The position numbers were made by a program, and so were the translations under genes. This document shows, piece after piece, positions 24,492-33,228 of a DNA stretch of 64,000 nt. Source of the DNA: Pseudomonadota bacterium (GTDB lineage: Bacteria; Pseudomonadota; Gammaproteobacteria; JAADHS01); NCBI GenBank assembly GCA_021821045.1, contig JAKACW010000024.1, positions 1-64,000 of the forward strand, given 5' to 3'. Every line of letters begins with the position of its first letter. The first letter of the stretch is position 1. The notes beneath the pieces were generated by a model, which saw only the letters and a list, made by a program, of their open reading frames with translations, searched no databases and was not told the origin of the DNA.

Positions 24492-27400
24492 ATGACGATA
24501 TTCGACACAATCGGGCCAGCGCTCCAAAGACATTTGGCGTCCCGTTTCGCGGTCTTGGTGGGCGTGGTCCTGCTTGTGCTGGGACTAGCCAATAGCGGGC
24601 TGTCGCCGAGCGTTATCGCCGCGGCCGGTGCCGCTGAAATCGACGCCGGAGCGGCCAATAGCGCAGTCAAGCAGACAATCCAGGCGCGAATCGCCGAGCT
24701 GGAAACAAGTGACCAGCCGGATGCGGCAAAAGATGAGTTGGCCAAGTTACGCCAAGCGTTGGACTTTGTGAAACAAGCCGCGTCGTCCGAAGAGGCGGCT
24801 GCGCGCTTTTCCCGTCAAGCGGACAACGCACCGGCAGTGGTCAGAGAGCTGGAGTCCGAAGTGGCCGCGCCGATCGAGGAGCCGGACATGTCCGCGCTTG
24901 TCGCATTGCCGCTTGATCAGTTGACGCCAAAGCTCGAGGAGGCACGGACCCAACTCGAGGCGGAGCGCACGATACGGGCCGGCGCGGAAGAAGACTCACG
25001 ATATCGCAACGAGCGGCGCCAGCAAATTCCCATTGAGGTGGCTCAAATACGGGAACGCTTGGCGTTGCTGAAATCGTTGGACACCCAGCCACCCAAAGGT
25101 GAAGCCGGTGACGAAGCAGAGGCTACGCGCCTGGTTCGCGACGCGGAACGGGCGTTCCTCGAAGCGCGCACCAAGGAGCTTGATCAAGAAGTGCACAGCT
25201 ACGATGTTCTGCGGGACCTGCTGCGACTGCGCAAGCAATTGGCTGAGAAACGCGTTCTGCAGGCGGAACGGCACTTCACGGCGCTGGAATCCGTCGTCTC
25301 GGCGCAGCGGGCCCAGCTTGCCGAGGGATCCCGTCGATTGGCGGAAGAGCAGCGGCGCAAAGCCGCCGATGCCCATCCGGTGGTGCAGCGGGTCGCCGAG
25401 GAAAACGAATCGATGGCCACCGCGCTCGCCGATTCTACGGAACGTAGCAAGACGTTGTCGACAGAGAAAAAGAACGTGGACGATCGGCTGCAGCGGCTGC
25501 GCAAGTCGTTCGAGGGCGCCAAGGACAAAGTCGAACGGGTGGGGCTTACCGATGCGATTGGCATTCATCTGCGCAATCAACGGCTGCAATTGCCCGACGA
25601 GCGAGGGTACGCCCGCGACCTTAAAGCGCGGGCCCAGGAACTCAACGCCGTTCAGCTGCGCCGGATCGAGCTTGAGGACACCTTGCTCGATTTGGTCGAC
25701 GTGGATGCGCAAGTCCAACGCCGCCTGACGGAGATCCGATTTGACAGCGCGGATGAGCGTGCTCAGATCGAAAAATCCGTGAAAGAGCTTCTGAGCAAGC
25801 AGAAAAGCGAGTACGCGCCCGCCCTGGCGAGAGCATTGGATATTTACTTCGACGAGATTCTCGTGCCCTTGCACGAGAGCGAACGCCAACTGCTCGAGAC
25901 GGCGCGGCAGTACCGCGAATTCATCGACGAACGTGTGCTGTGGGTGCAGAGTGCCCGCGCTGTGAACCTGGGCGACTTCGTGTCGATGTGGGACTCGATG
26001 CATTTCTTGTTGGTCAATCCGGCGTGGATCAACTTGGCGTGGGGGCTGCTGGGGGATGTCCTCGAAGAGCCCGTGCCATGGCTGTTGTTCGTTGGGATCG
26101 TGGCGGCCCATGTTTCCCAGCGCAAGCGAATAAGAGAAGCGATCCATGCTGCGGGTGAGCGTGCCAAGAGAAAATTCAAGGCACGCCTGCTCGATACGTT
26201 TGTCGCGGCGGCTTGCTCGGTCCTGGCTATGCTGGCGATTCCGCTGATCTTTGCGTTTTTGGCATGGCGGATCGGGCTCGTGGCCGATACGGCCATCGGC
26301 GCCGCGGTCGCCGATGCGCTTGAGAGACTGGCCATTTGGTGCCTGATGCCTTTGTTCTTGCAGCAACTGGTACGGGTCAATGGCATCGCAGAAAGCCATT
26401 TTCGCTGGTCGGAACACGTGGTTCGGCTGCTGCGCCGGCAAATGCGGTGGTATGTGCCAGTGGGCATGACCTTGTATGCTTTGAGCGCATTGACCTTCGA
26501 GCAGCCACTTGCCGCATTGCGGGATTCTTTCGGCCGCCTGACGTTCATGGGGCTCATGGGGTGCACGTTCATTCTCGCCTATCGCCTGTTTCATCCCACC
26601 GACGGTCTATTCAAAAATCTGCTTGCCGAGGAGCGCGGCGGTTGGCTGAATAAACTGCGCTATGTGTGGTATCCGCTGTTGCTCGCAATACCATTGGGCA
26701 TGATCGGCGCGGTTGCGGCAGGCTATTTTTATACCGCCATAAATTTACAGCAGCAGGTGTTCGGTACCGCGGCGTTTGTCTTGGTGGCCGTTTTTTGCCG
26801 CGAGTTCGCGCTGCGGTGGCTCGAATTGGAGCAACGGCGTATGGCTCTCGATCAGGCCCGGCGCCGCTTCGCTGCGATGACCAAGGCCCGCGAGGAGGGC
26901 GCCGGCGATACCTCCCAGGCGGAGTTGCCCGTTCCGGAGGCTGAAATCAACGTGGCGGCCGTCAGCGCCCAAACCCAGAGACTGGTTAATTTCATGGTGT
27001 CGTTCGCCGTGATGGTCGGCGCGGTGTTGATCTGGAAAGATGTTTTGCCGGCCCTCGGCTTTCTCGGCAACATCGAACTGTGGTCTCACACCATGGCGGT
27101 GGCCGCGGACACGGCGGGGAAAGCGGTTGCCCAGCTCGTTCCCGTTACCTTGGGAGACCTGTTGCTGGCGCTCATCTTCCTGATCGTCGCGGTGTTGGTC
27201 AGTCACAATATCCCGGGGCTGCTTGAGATCTTGATTTTGCAGCATCTGCCCATTACGCCGGGCGCCCGTTATGCGGTGACTACGGTGGTTCGTTACGCGC
27301 TCATGACTATTGGCGTGTTGATGGCGTTCGGGGCCATCGGTATAGGCTGGTCAAAAGTGCAGTGGCTCGCCGCCGCGATCACCGTCGGCCTCGGCTTTGG

Positions 27401-27956
27401 CCTGCAGGAAATTTTCGCCAATTTTGTCTCCGGATTGATCATTCTTTTCGAACGCCCCATACGGGTGGGCGACGCGGTGACCGTTGGGGGTGTGAGCGGT
27501 AAAGTGACGCAGATCCGCATGCGCGCGACGACGATCACGGACTGGGATCGCAAAGAAGTGATTATTCCCAACAAGACCTTTGTCACCGGTGACGTAACCA
27601 ATTGGTCCCTGTCCGACACGATATTGCGGGTCACGATTCGGGTTGGTGTGGCGTATGGATCCGACACGAATCTAGCCGCCCGATTGCTTGTGGAGACGGC
27701 GAAGAAACATCCCACTGTGCTGGTTGATCCGCCGCCCACCGCGTACTTCATCGCCTTCGGAGACAACACGCTGGGCCTTGAATTACGTGTGTTTGTGCCG
27801 ACGCCGGATGATTCGTTCCCCGTTCGTCACGATCTGTTGACCGCCATCGACAAGGCCTTCAAGGAGGCGGGTATCGAAATCGCGTTTCCCCAGCGCGATT
27901 TGCACATTCGGTCGGTCGATGAGGCCGTATTGCGGCGGCTCCAGCCCGGCGTTTGA
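24492..27956 (+). CDS. large MscS-family mechanosensitive channel (MscK/MscM type)
   Basis: A 1154-aa inner-membrane channel expected to open on osmotic downshock. After an N-terminal hydrophobic export signal, residues about 50-520 are a long periplasmic coiled-coil region. A block of membrane helices follows (from about 540 on), and the C-terminal quarter carries the MscS pore and beta domain (GLGFGLQEIFANFVSGLIIL, RPIRVGDAVTVGGVSGKV, IPNKTFVTGDVTNWS). Length and layout match MscK/MscM, which I cannot separate. The ATG at 24492 is preferred; the ORF-track start at 24387 would overlap the PilZ gene. A 532-aa antisense ORF across it is a shadow. Confidence 0.9.
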   Translation: MTIFDTIGPALQRHLASRFAVLVGVVLLVLGLANSGLSPSVIAAAGAAEIDAGAANSAVKQTIQARIAELETSDQPDAAKDELAKLRQALDFVKQAASSEEAAARFSRQADNAPAVVRELESEVAAPIEEPDMSALVALPLDQLTPKLEEARTQLEAERTIRAGAEEDSRYRNERRQQIPIEVAQIRERLALLKSLDTQPPKGEAGDEAEATRLVRDAERAFLEARTKELDQEVHSYDVLRDLLRLRKQLAEKRVLQAERHFTALESVVSAQRAQLAEGSRRLAEEQRRKAADAHPVVQRVAEENESMATALADSTERSKTLSTEKKNVDDRLQRLRKSFEGAKDKVERVGLTDAIGIHLRNQRLQLPDERGYARDLKARAQELNAVQLRRIELEDTLLDLVDVDAQVQRRLTEIRFDSADERAQIEKSVKELLSKQKSEYAPALARALDIYFDEILVPLHESERQLLETARQYREFIDERVLWVQSARAVNLGDFVSMWDSMHFLLVNPAWINLAWGLLGDVLEEPVPWLLFVGIVAAHVSQRKRIREAIHAAGERAKRKFKARLLDTFVAAACSVLAMLAIPLIFAFLAWRIGLVADTAIGAAVADALERLAIWCLMPLFLQQLVRVNGIAESHFRWSEHVVRLLRRQMRWYVPVGMTLYALSALTFEQPLAALRDSFGRLTFMGLMGCTFILAYRLFHPTDGLFKNLLAEERGGWLNKLRYVWYPLLLAIPLGMIGAVAAGYFYTAINLQQQVFGTAAFVLVAVFCREFALRWLELEQRRMALDQARRRFAAMTKAREEGAGDTSQAELPVPEAEINVAAVSAQTQRLVNFMVSFAVMVGAVLIWKDVLPALGFLGNIELWSHTMAVAADTAGKAVAQLVPVTLGDLLLALIFLIVAVLVSHNIPGLLEILILQHLPITPGARYAVTTVVRYALMTIGVLMAFGAIGIGWSKVQWLAAAITVGLGFGLQEIFANFVSGLIILFERPIRVGDAVTVGGVSGKVTQIRMRATTITDWDRKEVIIPNKTFVTGDVTNWSLSDTILRVTIRVGVAYGSDTNLAARLLVETAKKHPTVLVDPPPTAYFIAFGDNTLGLELRVFVPTPDDSFPVRHDLLTAIDKAFKEAGIEIAFPQRDLHIRSVDEAVLRRLQPGV

Positions 27957-28098
27957 TTGTTACTAAAATGCGGTGGTTTTGTGGTGTGCGATTGCGCTTG
28001 GTGCAATTGCCCGGAATGTACGCAATGACGAGGGTTCGATATATTATCCGCCTTCACAATTTGATCCGGTTTCCCCCCACACGAGTGCGCTACATCAG

Positions 28099-28407
28099 AT
28101 GAGTTTTTCTATCGTCGTCGATCGTCAGGTCGATCAAACCGTCGTTTTGCTGCACGGCCGATTCAACCATGAGACTCATGTGGAGTTCAAGGAGTTGGTG
28201 CGCTCACTCAAGGAAGAGGGGCTGGTTGGCGTGAGCGTGGATTTGAGTGCCGTCAAGGAAATGGACAGCTCGGGGTTGGGGTTGCTGCTGCTGTTACGCG
28301 ACGCGTTGGGCGGAAAGCGCGCGCAGATTAGGATCAGGGGCGCCAGCGGCGCGATTCGACGCATCCTGGAGGTCGCCAACTTCCAACGCTTCTTCCTTAT
28401 CGAATAG
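28099..28407 (+). CDS. orphan STAS-domain protein
   Basis: A 102-aa STAS domain protein with the phospho-Ser motif KEMDSSGLGLLLLLRDALGG. It resembles the STAS antagonist at about 16 kb but has no kinase or phosphatase next to it. It could be a second client of the SpoIIE-HATPase regulator in this window, which is inference only. The ATG at 28099 starts the fold; the 42 extra residues in the ORF track are not STAS-like. No good ribosome binding site is visible. Confidence 0.8.
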   Translation: MSFSIVVDRQVDQTVVLLHGRFNHETHVEFKELVRSLKEEGLVGVSVDLSAVKEMDSSGLGLLLLLRDALGGKRAQIRIRGASGAIRRILEVANFQRFFLIE

Positions 28408-28489
28408 AGCCTGCCGCTGCGTCTCTGCTTTTTCCCCGGTCAAGTGTTACTCTTTGCTCTCTTTCCAATGTCCAGATGAGATATCCGTT

Positions 28490-29665
28490 TTGCATGTTTT
28501 AGATCACGAACCGGCTTTCGAATTCATTGACTCCGCCGAAGGTTTGAGCGGGTTCTTCGCCGGTTTTCCGGCTAACGGCTGGGTGGCCGTCGACACCGAG
28601 TTCTACCGGCGCGACACCTACTTTCCCACCTTGTGTCTCGTTCAAGTCTACGACGGACGCAAGCTCGGATTGATCGATACGTTGGCGGTAGGTCGGGCGG
28701 AGCCGCTGCAAGCGATGTTCGCCGACACGGAGATTGTTAAGGTCTTTCATGCCCCGGAGCAGGACTGCGAGGCACTGTCCCGCACCTACGGGGCGATCCC
28801 GGTTTCAATTTTCGATACCCAATTGGCGGCGTCGATGCTCGGTCAGCCTTTGACAAGCGGCTATGGTCAATTGGTGGAGACGTTTCTGGGCGTCAAGCTG
28901 GGAAAGGCCCACACCCGAACCGATTGGCGCCAGCGCCCGCTGGGCGATTCCCAATTGCGATATGCCGCGGAAGATGTGCTTTACCTCGGCGAACTGTACA
29001 GCCTCTTCAAAACAAAACTGGAGCAAGCCGAAAAACTGCGCTGGTTTGAAGCCGAGAGCGCCGAGCGGGGCTGCGGCGTTGCCGAACTCACGCCCGAAGA
29101 TTTGGCGGCGAAGATCAACGTCGGGCCGGTTAAACACGTCAACCCCGAGAGCCTGCAGGTGCTGGCGGTATGGCGCGAATCGCTGGCGCAGCGGCTGGAT
29201 GTGCCGCGCCGCTGGGTGATCGATGATGAAACGCTGGCGCGTTGGTCGACCAAGCTGCCGGACAAGCAAAAGCTTGTTCACATGCTCACGGGCGTGCCGG
29301 AGGAACTTGCGCGCGACGCGGCGAACGATCTGATCGAGCGAATGGCCGCTGTGCCGGGACGCAGTGTCGAGTTGGGCCGGCCAGCGAGTGCGGAGGGCGA
29401 AGGCAGGCTGTTGTTCGACCTCGTGCGCAATGTCGTCAACATTCGCAGTCAGGCGGTCGAAATCAATCCTACTTTGCTGGCGACACGCGCTGAATTGGAA
29501 AAGTTGATCGAGGGCCGTCCGGAATCGCCCTTGCTGCGCGGATGGCGATATGAAGTGATCGGTCGTGAGCTAGAGGAATTGTTGGCGGGTAATCGGGCAA
29601 TAAAATACAACGCCGCGACGCGCAAGCTCGAAAGTGTGCTGTTGCGAGAACCTGGCGGTGACTGA
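28490..29665 (+). CDS. rnd: ribonuclease D
   Basis: A 3'-5' exoribonuclease that trims tRNA and other RNA ends. DEDDy motifs are complete: DTEFYR (Exo I), HAPEQDCEAL (Exo II) and RYAAEDVLYL (Exo III). An HRDC domain follows at about 215-290. The best start is a TTG at 28490 (LHVLDHEPAF), since no in-frame ATG or GTG fits; GATGAGA lies upstream. That gives 391 aa, close to the usual 375. The ORF-track N-terminus (from 28247) is an artefact overlapping the STAS gene. The 3' end overlaps the glycosyltransferase start by 8 bases. Confidence 0.93.
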   Translation: MHVLDHEPAFEFIDSAEGLSGFFAGFPANGWVAVDTEFYRRDTYFPTLCLVQVYDGRKLGLIDTLAVGRAEPLQAMFADTEIVKVFHAPEQDCEALSRTYGAIPVSIFDTQLAASMLGQPLTSGYGQLVETFLGVKLGKAHTRTDWRQRPLGDSQLRYAAEDVLYLGELYSLFKTKLEQAEKLRWFEAESAERGCGVAELTPEDLAAKINVGPVKHVNPESLQVLAVWRESLAQRLDVPRRWVIDDETLARWSTKLPDKQKLVHMLTGVPEELARDAANDLIERMAAVPGRSVELGRPASAEGEGRLLFDLVRNVVNIRSQAVEINPTLLATRAELEKLIEGRPESPLLRGWRYEVIGRELEELLAGNRAIKYNAATRKLESVLLREPGGD

Positions 29666-30821
29666 TCCCCTTCGGCTGTCCATCGTCATTCCCGCCCTTG
29701 ATGAAGCTTCGACCTTGCCTAGCTTGCTGGACGATTTGTATTCGCAGCAGCGCGGTTTGAGTCTGGAGATCATCGTTGTCGATGGCGGCAGCCGCGACGA
29801 CACCGTCGCCGAGTGCCAAGACTGGGCGCGACGCACCGGCGCGACGCTGCGCGTGCTGCAGACTCACGCCGGGAGAGGGCATCAAATGAATTGGGGCGCT
29901 CACCACGCCAGCGCGGACGTGTTGTTGTTTTTGCATGCCGATTCGCGTTTGTCTTCGGCGGATTGGCTTAACGCGTCTCTGGCCGGTTTCGAGCAGTCAC
30001 TCGATCGCGCGCCAGGCGGCCGGATCGCGGCCCATCATCCGTTGCGTTTCGGTGCGGGCAACCGCGGCGATTCCGTCGCCTATTTTTATTTCGCGGCCAA
30101 GTCGGCGCTCAACCTGCCCGAGGCGATCAACGGTGATCAAGGGCTGTGGATCAGCAAACGCTATTTCCGCGAATTGGGTGGGTTCGACGAGTCGTTGCCC
30201 TATATGGAAGACGCCCGCTTGGCGCGCAAGATTTTCGTGACCGGCCGCTGGGTTACGTTGCCCGATGTGTTGGTGACGTCGCCGCGCCGTTTCGAGTCCC
30301 AGGGTTTGGCCAGGCGCCAGTTCGTCAATGGATTGCTGCGCCTTTTCGATGCCGCGCAATGTGCCGCCTATTTTGTGCTGGCGCGCGATGCCTATAACCG
30401 GCAGAGCGCCGCGTCGAGATTGAAGGTGCTGCCCTTTGTCGCGGCGGCGCACCGCTGTGTTTGGCAAGGCGGGTTGCGCGCGGGGCTTCGTCGATCGTGG
30501 CGCTTGGCTACGGTAATCGCGCAACAATGCTGGCAGCCGTTTTTCTTCATCGATGTGATTGCGGCGCGCCGACGCGGACTTCCCCCGCGTGGGGTGGCGC
30601 CGCGCTGGCTGAACCGGTACCAGAGGTTTGTCTCGCCCGTTATGCGGTCGAGGATCGCGATCTTCGGCGTCGCATTGGCGCTGGTGATCACGTTGGGAAT
30701 AGGCCGTATCGCGGCGCTGGTCGCCGAATCAGTTGGCTTCAATACCACGGCGGGTAACGATACCAGTATGGATGTCCATACCACGGATCATAGTACCAAG
30801 GAGGAAACGGCTCATAAATGA
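29658..30821 (+). CDS. family 2 glycosyltransferase with C-terminal membrane helix
   Basis: A 387-aa GT-A enzyme starting with GTG inside the rnd stop region. LRLSIVIPALDEASTLPSLL begins the Rossmann-like core, DGGSRDDT and FLHADSRL supply the DxD-type nucleotide-sugar/metal site, and INGDQGLWISKRYF with PYMEDARLARK gives the acceptor-side acid. A hydrophobic helix near the end (IAIFGVALALVITLGIGRIA) suggests membrane attachment. The donor and acceptor are unknown. The last 28 codons overlap the antisense slp gene, so this tail may be a recent read-through extension. Confidence 0.85.
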   Translation: MTDPLRLSIVIPALDEASTLPSLLDDLYSQQRGLSLEIIVVDGGSRDDTVAECQDWARRTGATLRVLQTHAGRGHQMNWGAHHASADVLLFLHADSRLSSADWLNASLAGFEQSLDRAPGGRIAAHHPLRFGAGNRGDSVAYFYFAAKSALNLPEAINGDQGLWISKRYFRELGGFDESLPYMEDARLARKIFVTGRWVTLPDVLVTSPRRFESQGLARRQFVNGLLRLFDAAQCAAYFVLARDAYNRQSAASRLKVLPFVAAAHRCVWQGGLRAGLRRSWRLATVIAQQCWQPFFFIDVIAARRRGLPPRGVAPRWLNRYQRFVSPVMRSRIAIFGVALALVITLGIGRIAALVAESVGFNTTAGNDTSMDVHTTDHSTKEETAHK

Positions 30822-31266
30822 TGACTTCCCGTTGCGGCTCCCACAGGTGAACTGTCGCGGCATTGACGACCGGATAGAGATATGTGAACTCCCCGATGGG
30901 TTGGAGCACCGGTTTTTCCAATAGTCCGGCTACCGTGATTTGCCGTCCGTCGGCATATACCGCGGGATCGAGAAATCGTCCGACTCGGGCGATAAAACGG
31001 CCCTGAGTGGCGTCGGACTCATAGGGCTGGCCGTAGCGGCGCAAGTTGCGCGCCACCACCTCGATCCAGGTTTCGTTTTCCTTGTTTTGCACGCTGGCGA
31101 TCGTGCCGCCCCAACGCACCGCCCGTCCGATGAATTCCTCGCTCTTGGTTTGCGCATCATGCAGCGTTGGGTTGTCCGGCGGCGGATCCGCGATGTCCGG
31201 CGGCAAGCCGGTCGCGCATCCGACCAGCAGTACTGTCGAAAGGACTACCGCTGCTATAACTTTCAT
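30739..31266 (-). CDS. Slp-family outer membrane lipoprotein
   Basis: A 175-aa lipoprotein. The signal peptide MKVIAAVVLSTVLLVGC ends in a lipobox with Cys17. The Slp core follows (FIGRAVRWGGTIASVQNKEN, QGRFIARVGRFLDPAVYADG, ITVAGLL). Slp proteins are starvation- or acid-induced outer-membrane lipoproteins of unclear mechanism. The last 25 residues are extremely Trp/Tyr/Pro-rich (PWYYDPWYGHPYWYRYPPWY) and lie antisense to the end of the glycosyltransferase. The start at 31266 is chosen because it begins the signal peptide; the ORF track begins 12 codons earlier. Confidence 0.88.
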   Translation of the reverse strand: MKVIAAVVLSTVLLVGCATGLPPDIADPPPDNPTLHDAQTKSEEFIGRAVRWGGTIASVQNKENETWIEVVARNLRRYGQPYESDATQGRFIARVGRFLDPAVYADGRQITVAGLLEKPVLQPIGEFTYLYPVVNAATVHLWEPQREVIIYEPFPPWYYDPWYGHPYWYRYPPWY

Positions 31267-31332
31267 CACGAACTCTTCCATGCCATGCGTGAACAATATC
31301 ACGGTTGTGAATCGGAGTTGCTCGGTATTATC

Positions 31333-31348
31333 CCGAAATATATTTCGG
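31333..31348. promoter_or_regulatory. 16-bp perfect palindrome between divergent slp and GGDEF genes
   Basis: CCGAAATATATTTCGG is a perfect palindrome in the 180-base divergent gap; a shorter repeat (GAAAAT-N5-ATTTTC, 31354-31370) follows. It looks like an operator for a dimeric regulator, identity unknown. Confidence 0.4.
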
Positions 31349-31446
31349 ACTTTGAAAATTGAAGATTTTCACGTGCTTACCGATACGAAGTCCATGCAGG
31401 GGGAGCGTGCCGAAGCGTCGGCGTAAGCCCTCAAGGCGGAGACGGC

Positions 31447-33228
31447 GTGACGGAGCGAGATTGGAAAAGCGATTACTTCAAACAGCTGGCCGCTCAGGAA
31501 GAGCAAGCCAAGCGCTGGAGTGAGGTTGACGACGTGCTGCGCCGCACTGCGGCTCGGTTGGCACTGGCGATGCAGGGGTTGTCTCCGGAACTGGATCTGC
31601 GCTCCGAATCGCTGCGGCGGGCGTTGAAGAACAACGCGGATGTCAATGCACTGAAGTATGAACTTGACGCGCTTTCCGAGTTGCTGAGCGACAGCGAGCG
31701 GCACGGGAGCGATCGACGCTACCTCGCCGGCGCCGATGCGTTGGCTGAACTGATCGGCCGAATCACTTGGCCGCGAACGCTACGCAAACAGGCCTCGCTT
31801 CTGCGCAAACAACTGCGCACGAGCCGGTATCCCGCCGACGTCCGGCAGTATCTTGTTGATCTCTACGCCCTGGTCGATCACGTGCGGGTTGACTATGTCG
31901 CACCCGAAGCGGCGCATTCGCCGCGGTCGTTACTGACCACACTTCTGAATCGCATCGGGTTTAAACCGAATGCATTGTCGCCCGCTCTCGGGCGGTTGCT
32001 GCGGCTGGTGTATGAGCGGCTTGCTCGCGCCGGCGAATCCGACGACGCTCTGGAACGACAGCTTGAGCAGGTCGAGCTGCTCTCTACGGCAGCCTTGGCA
32101 AGGCTGGCCGACCAACTAACTGCCTTGCTGAGCGAGACTGACTTCTCTGCCCAGAACTTTGACTCGTCCGGCTGGCCCGGTCCGCGTCTTAGCGAAATGC
32201 TGACGTTGCTGTTAAGTCAGCTCAGTTTGCCCCAAGACCAGCACCGTGACCTCGAGACTTTGAAGCAGCGCCTGCAGTCGCCGGTGGATGCCGAAGAATG
32301 GCCGCAGGTGCTGGAGGATATCGCGGAACTCGTCGGGCAGATGCGCGAGACGGTGGAGTCGGAAAAACGCGATCTGGAGAATTTTCTGACTCAGGTCATG
32401 CTTAGCCTGCAGGAGCTGGACATTTCGCTGCAAAGCACGGTGACTCAGCATGACGTGGCGCAGCGCGAAGGCGATGCCTTGAGCGAGGCGTTCGCTTTGG
32501 GCGTTCGGGACATCGCCGATTCAATGGCGACAGTGAGGGACGTCGAGCAGCTCAAAAGCGTGGTGCAAAAGCGTCTCGATCTAATTCGTCAGCACATGGA
32601 CTCGTTTCGCAGCGCGGAGGCGACCCGCCACAGAGAGCAGGATGAGCAAATGCGTTCACTGGTGAATCGCCTGCACGAACTCGAAGCGGAGACCGAGACG
32701 TTGCGCCAGCGCGTTCGCGAACAACGCCAGCGCGCTCTGCGCGATCCGCTGACGGGCATATTCAATCGTCTGGCCTACGACGAGCGCATCGAGCAGGAAT
32801 TTCTGCGCTGGAAGCGCTTCAGGCAGCCGTTGACTCTGATGATCTGGGATATAGACCATTTTAAAAAGATCAACGATCGGTATGGTCACAAAGTGGGTGA
32901 TCGCGTACTGATTGCGGTGGCGCAAACGCTGGCGTCTCAGATCAGAGAAGCTGACTTCGTTGCTCGCTACGGCGGTGAGGAGTTTGTTATGATCGCGACC
33001 GGCACGGCGGGCGGCGATGCCATAAGACTTGCCGAAAAGCTGCGCGAGAAAACCTCGGCGAAAACTTTTCGCTATCAAGACCAAGACATCCCGGTGACAT
33101 TGTCCTGCGGGATCGCGGAGTTTCGGGAGGGGATGACCCCGGACGACGTGTTCTCGATCGCCGATGCGACCCTGTATGAGGCGAAGCAAGCCGGCCGCAA
33201 TTGCTGTCGGCTGGCGCAGATCGACTAG
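31447..33228 (+). CDS. soluble diguanylate cyclase with long helical N-terminus
   Basis: A 593-aa protein with no signal peptide or membrane helix. The first about 425 residues are mostly helical, rich in Leu, Glu, Arg and Gln, with coiled coil at about 390-425 (LHELEAETETLRQRVREQRQ). The GGDEF domain follows with GGEEF at 509-513 and the inhibitory RxxD (READ, 500-503). It should synthesise c-di-GMP under product inhibition. The GTG start is preceded by AAGGCGGAG. Its stop overlaps that of the convergent membrane protein gene. The signal read by the helical part is unknown. Confidence 0.92.
   Translation: MTERDWKSDYFKQLAAQEEQAKRWSEVDDVLRRTAARLALAMQGLSPELDLRSESLRRALKNNADVNALKYELDALSELLSDSERHGSDRRYLAGADALAELIGRITWPRTLRKQASLLRKQLRTSRYPADVRQYLVDLYALVDHVRVDYVAPEAAHSPRSLLTTLLNRIGFKPNALSPALGRLLRLVYERLARAGESDDALERQLEQVELLSTAALARLADQLTALLSETDFSAQNFDSSGWPGPRLSEMLTLLLSQLSLPQDQHRDLETLKQRLQSPVDAEEWPQVLEDIAELVGQMRETVESEKRDLENFLTQVMLSLQELDISLQSTVTQHDVAQREGDALSEAFALGVRDIADSMATVRDVEQLKSVVQKRLDLIRQHMDSFRSAEATRHREQDEQMRSLVNRLHELEAETETLRQRVREQRQRALRDPLTGIFNRLAYDERIEQEFLRWKRFRQPLTLMIWDIDHFKKINDRYGHKVGDRVLIAVAQTLASQIREADFVARYGGEEFVMIATGTAGGDAIRLAEKLREKTSAKTFRYQDQDIPVTLSCGIAEFREGMTPDDVFSIADATLYEAKQAGRNCCRLAQID

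Noticed and set aside
24996-26594. 532-aa minus-strand ORF
   Set aside because: It lies wholly antisense to the MscS-family channel, has His/Gln/Arg-rich shadow composition and no recognisable domain or ribosome binding site.
28247-28489. N-terminal extension of RNase D in the ORF track
   Set aside because: It overlaps the STAS gene in another frame and has no RNase D similarity; the TTG at 28490 is a better start.
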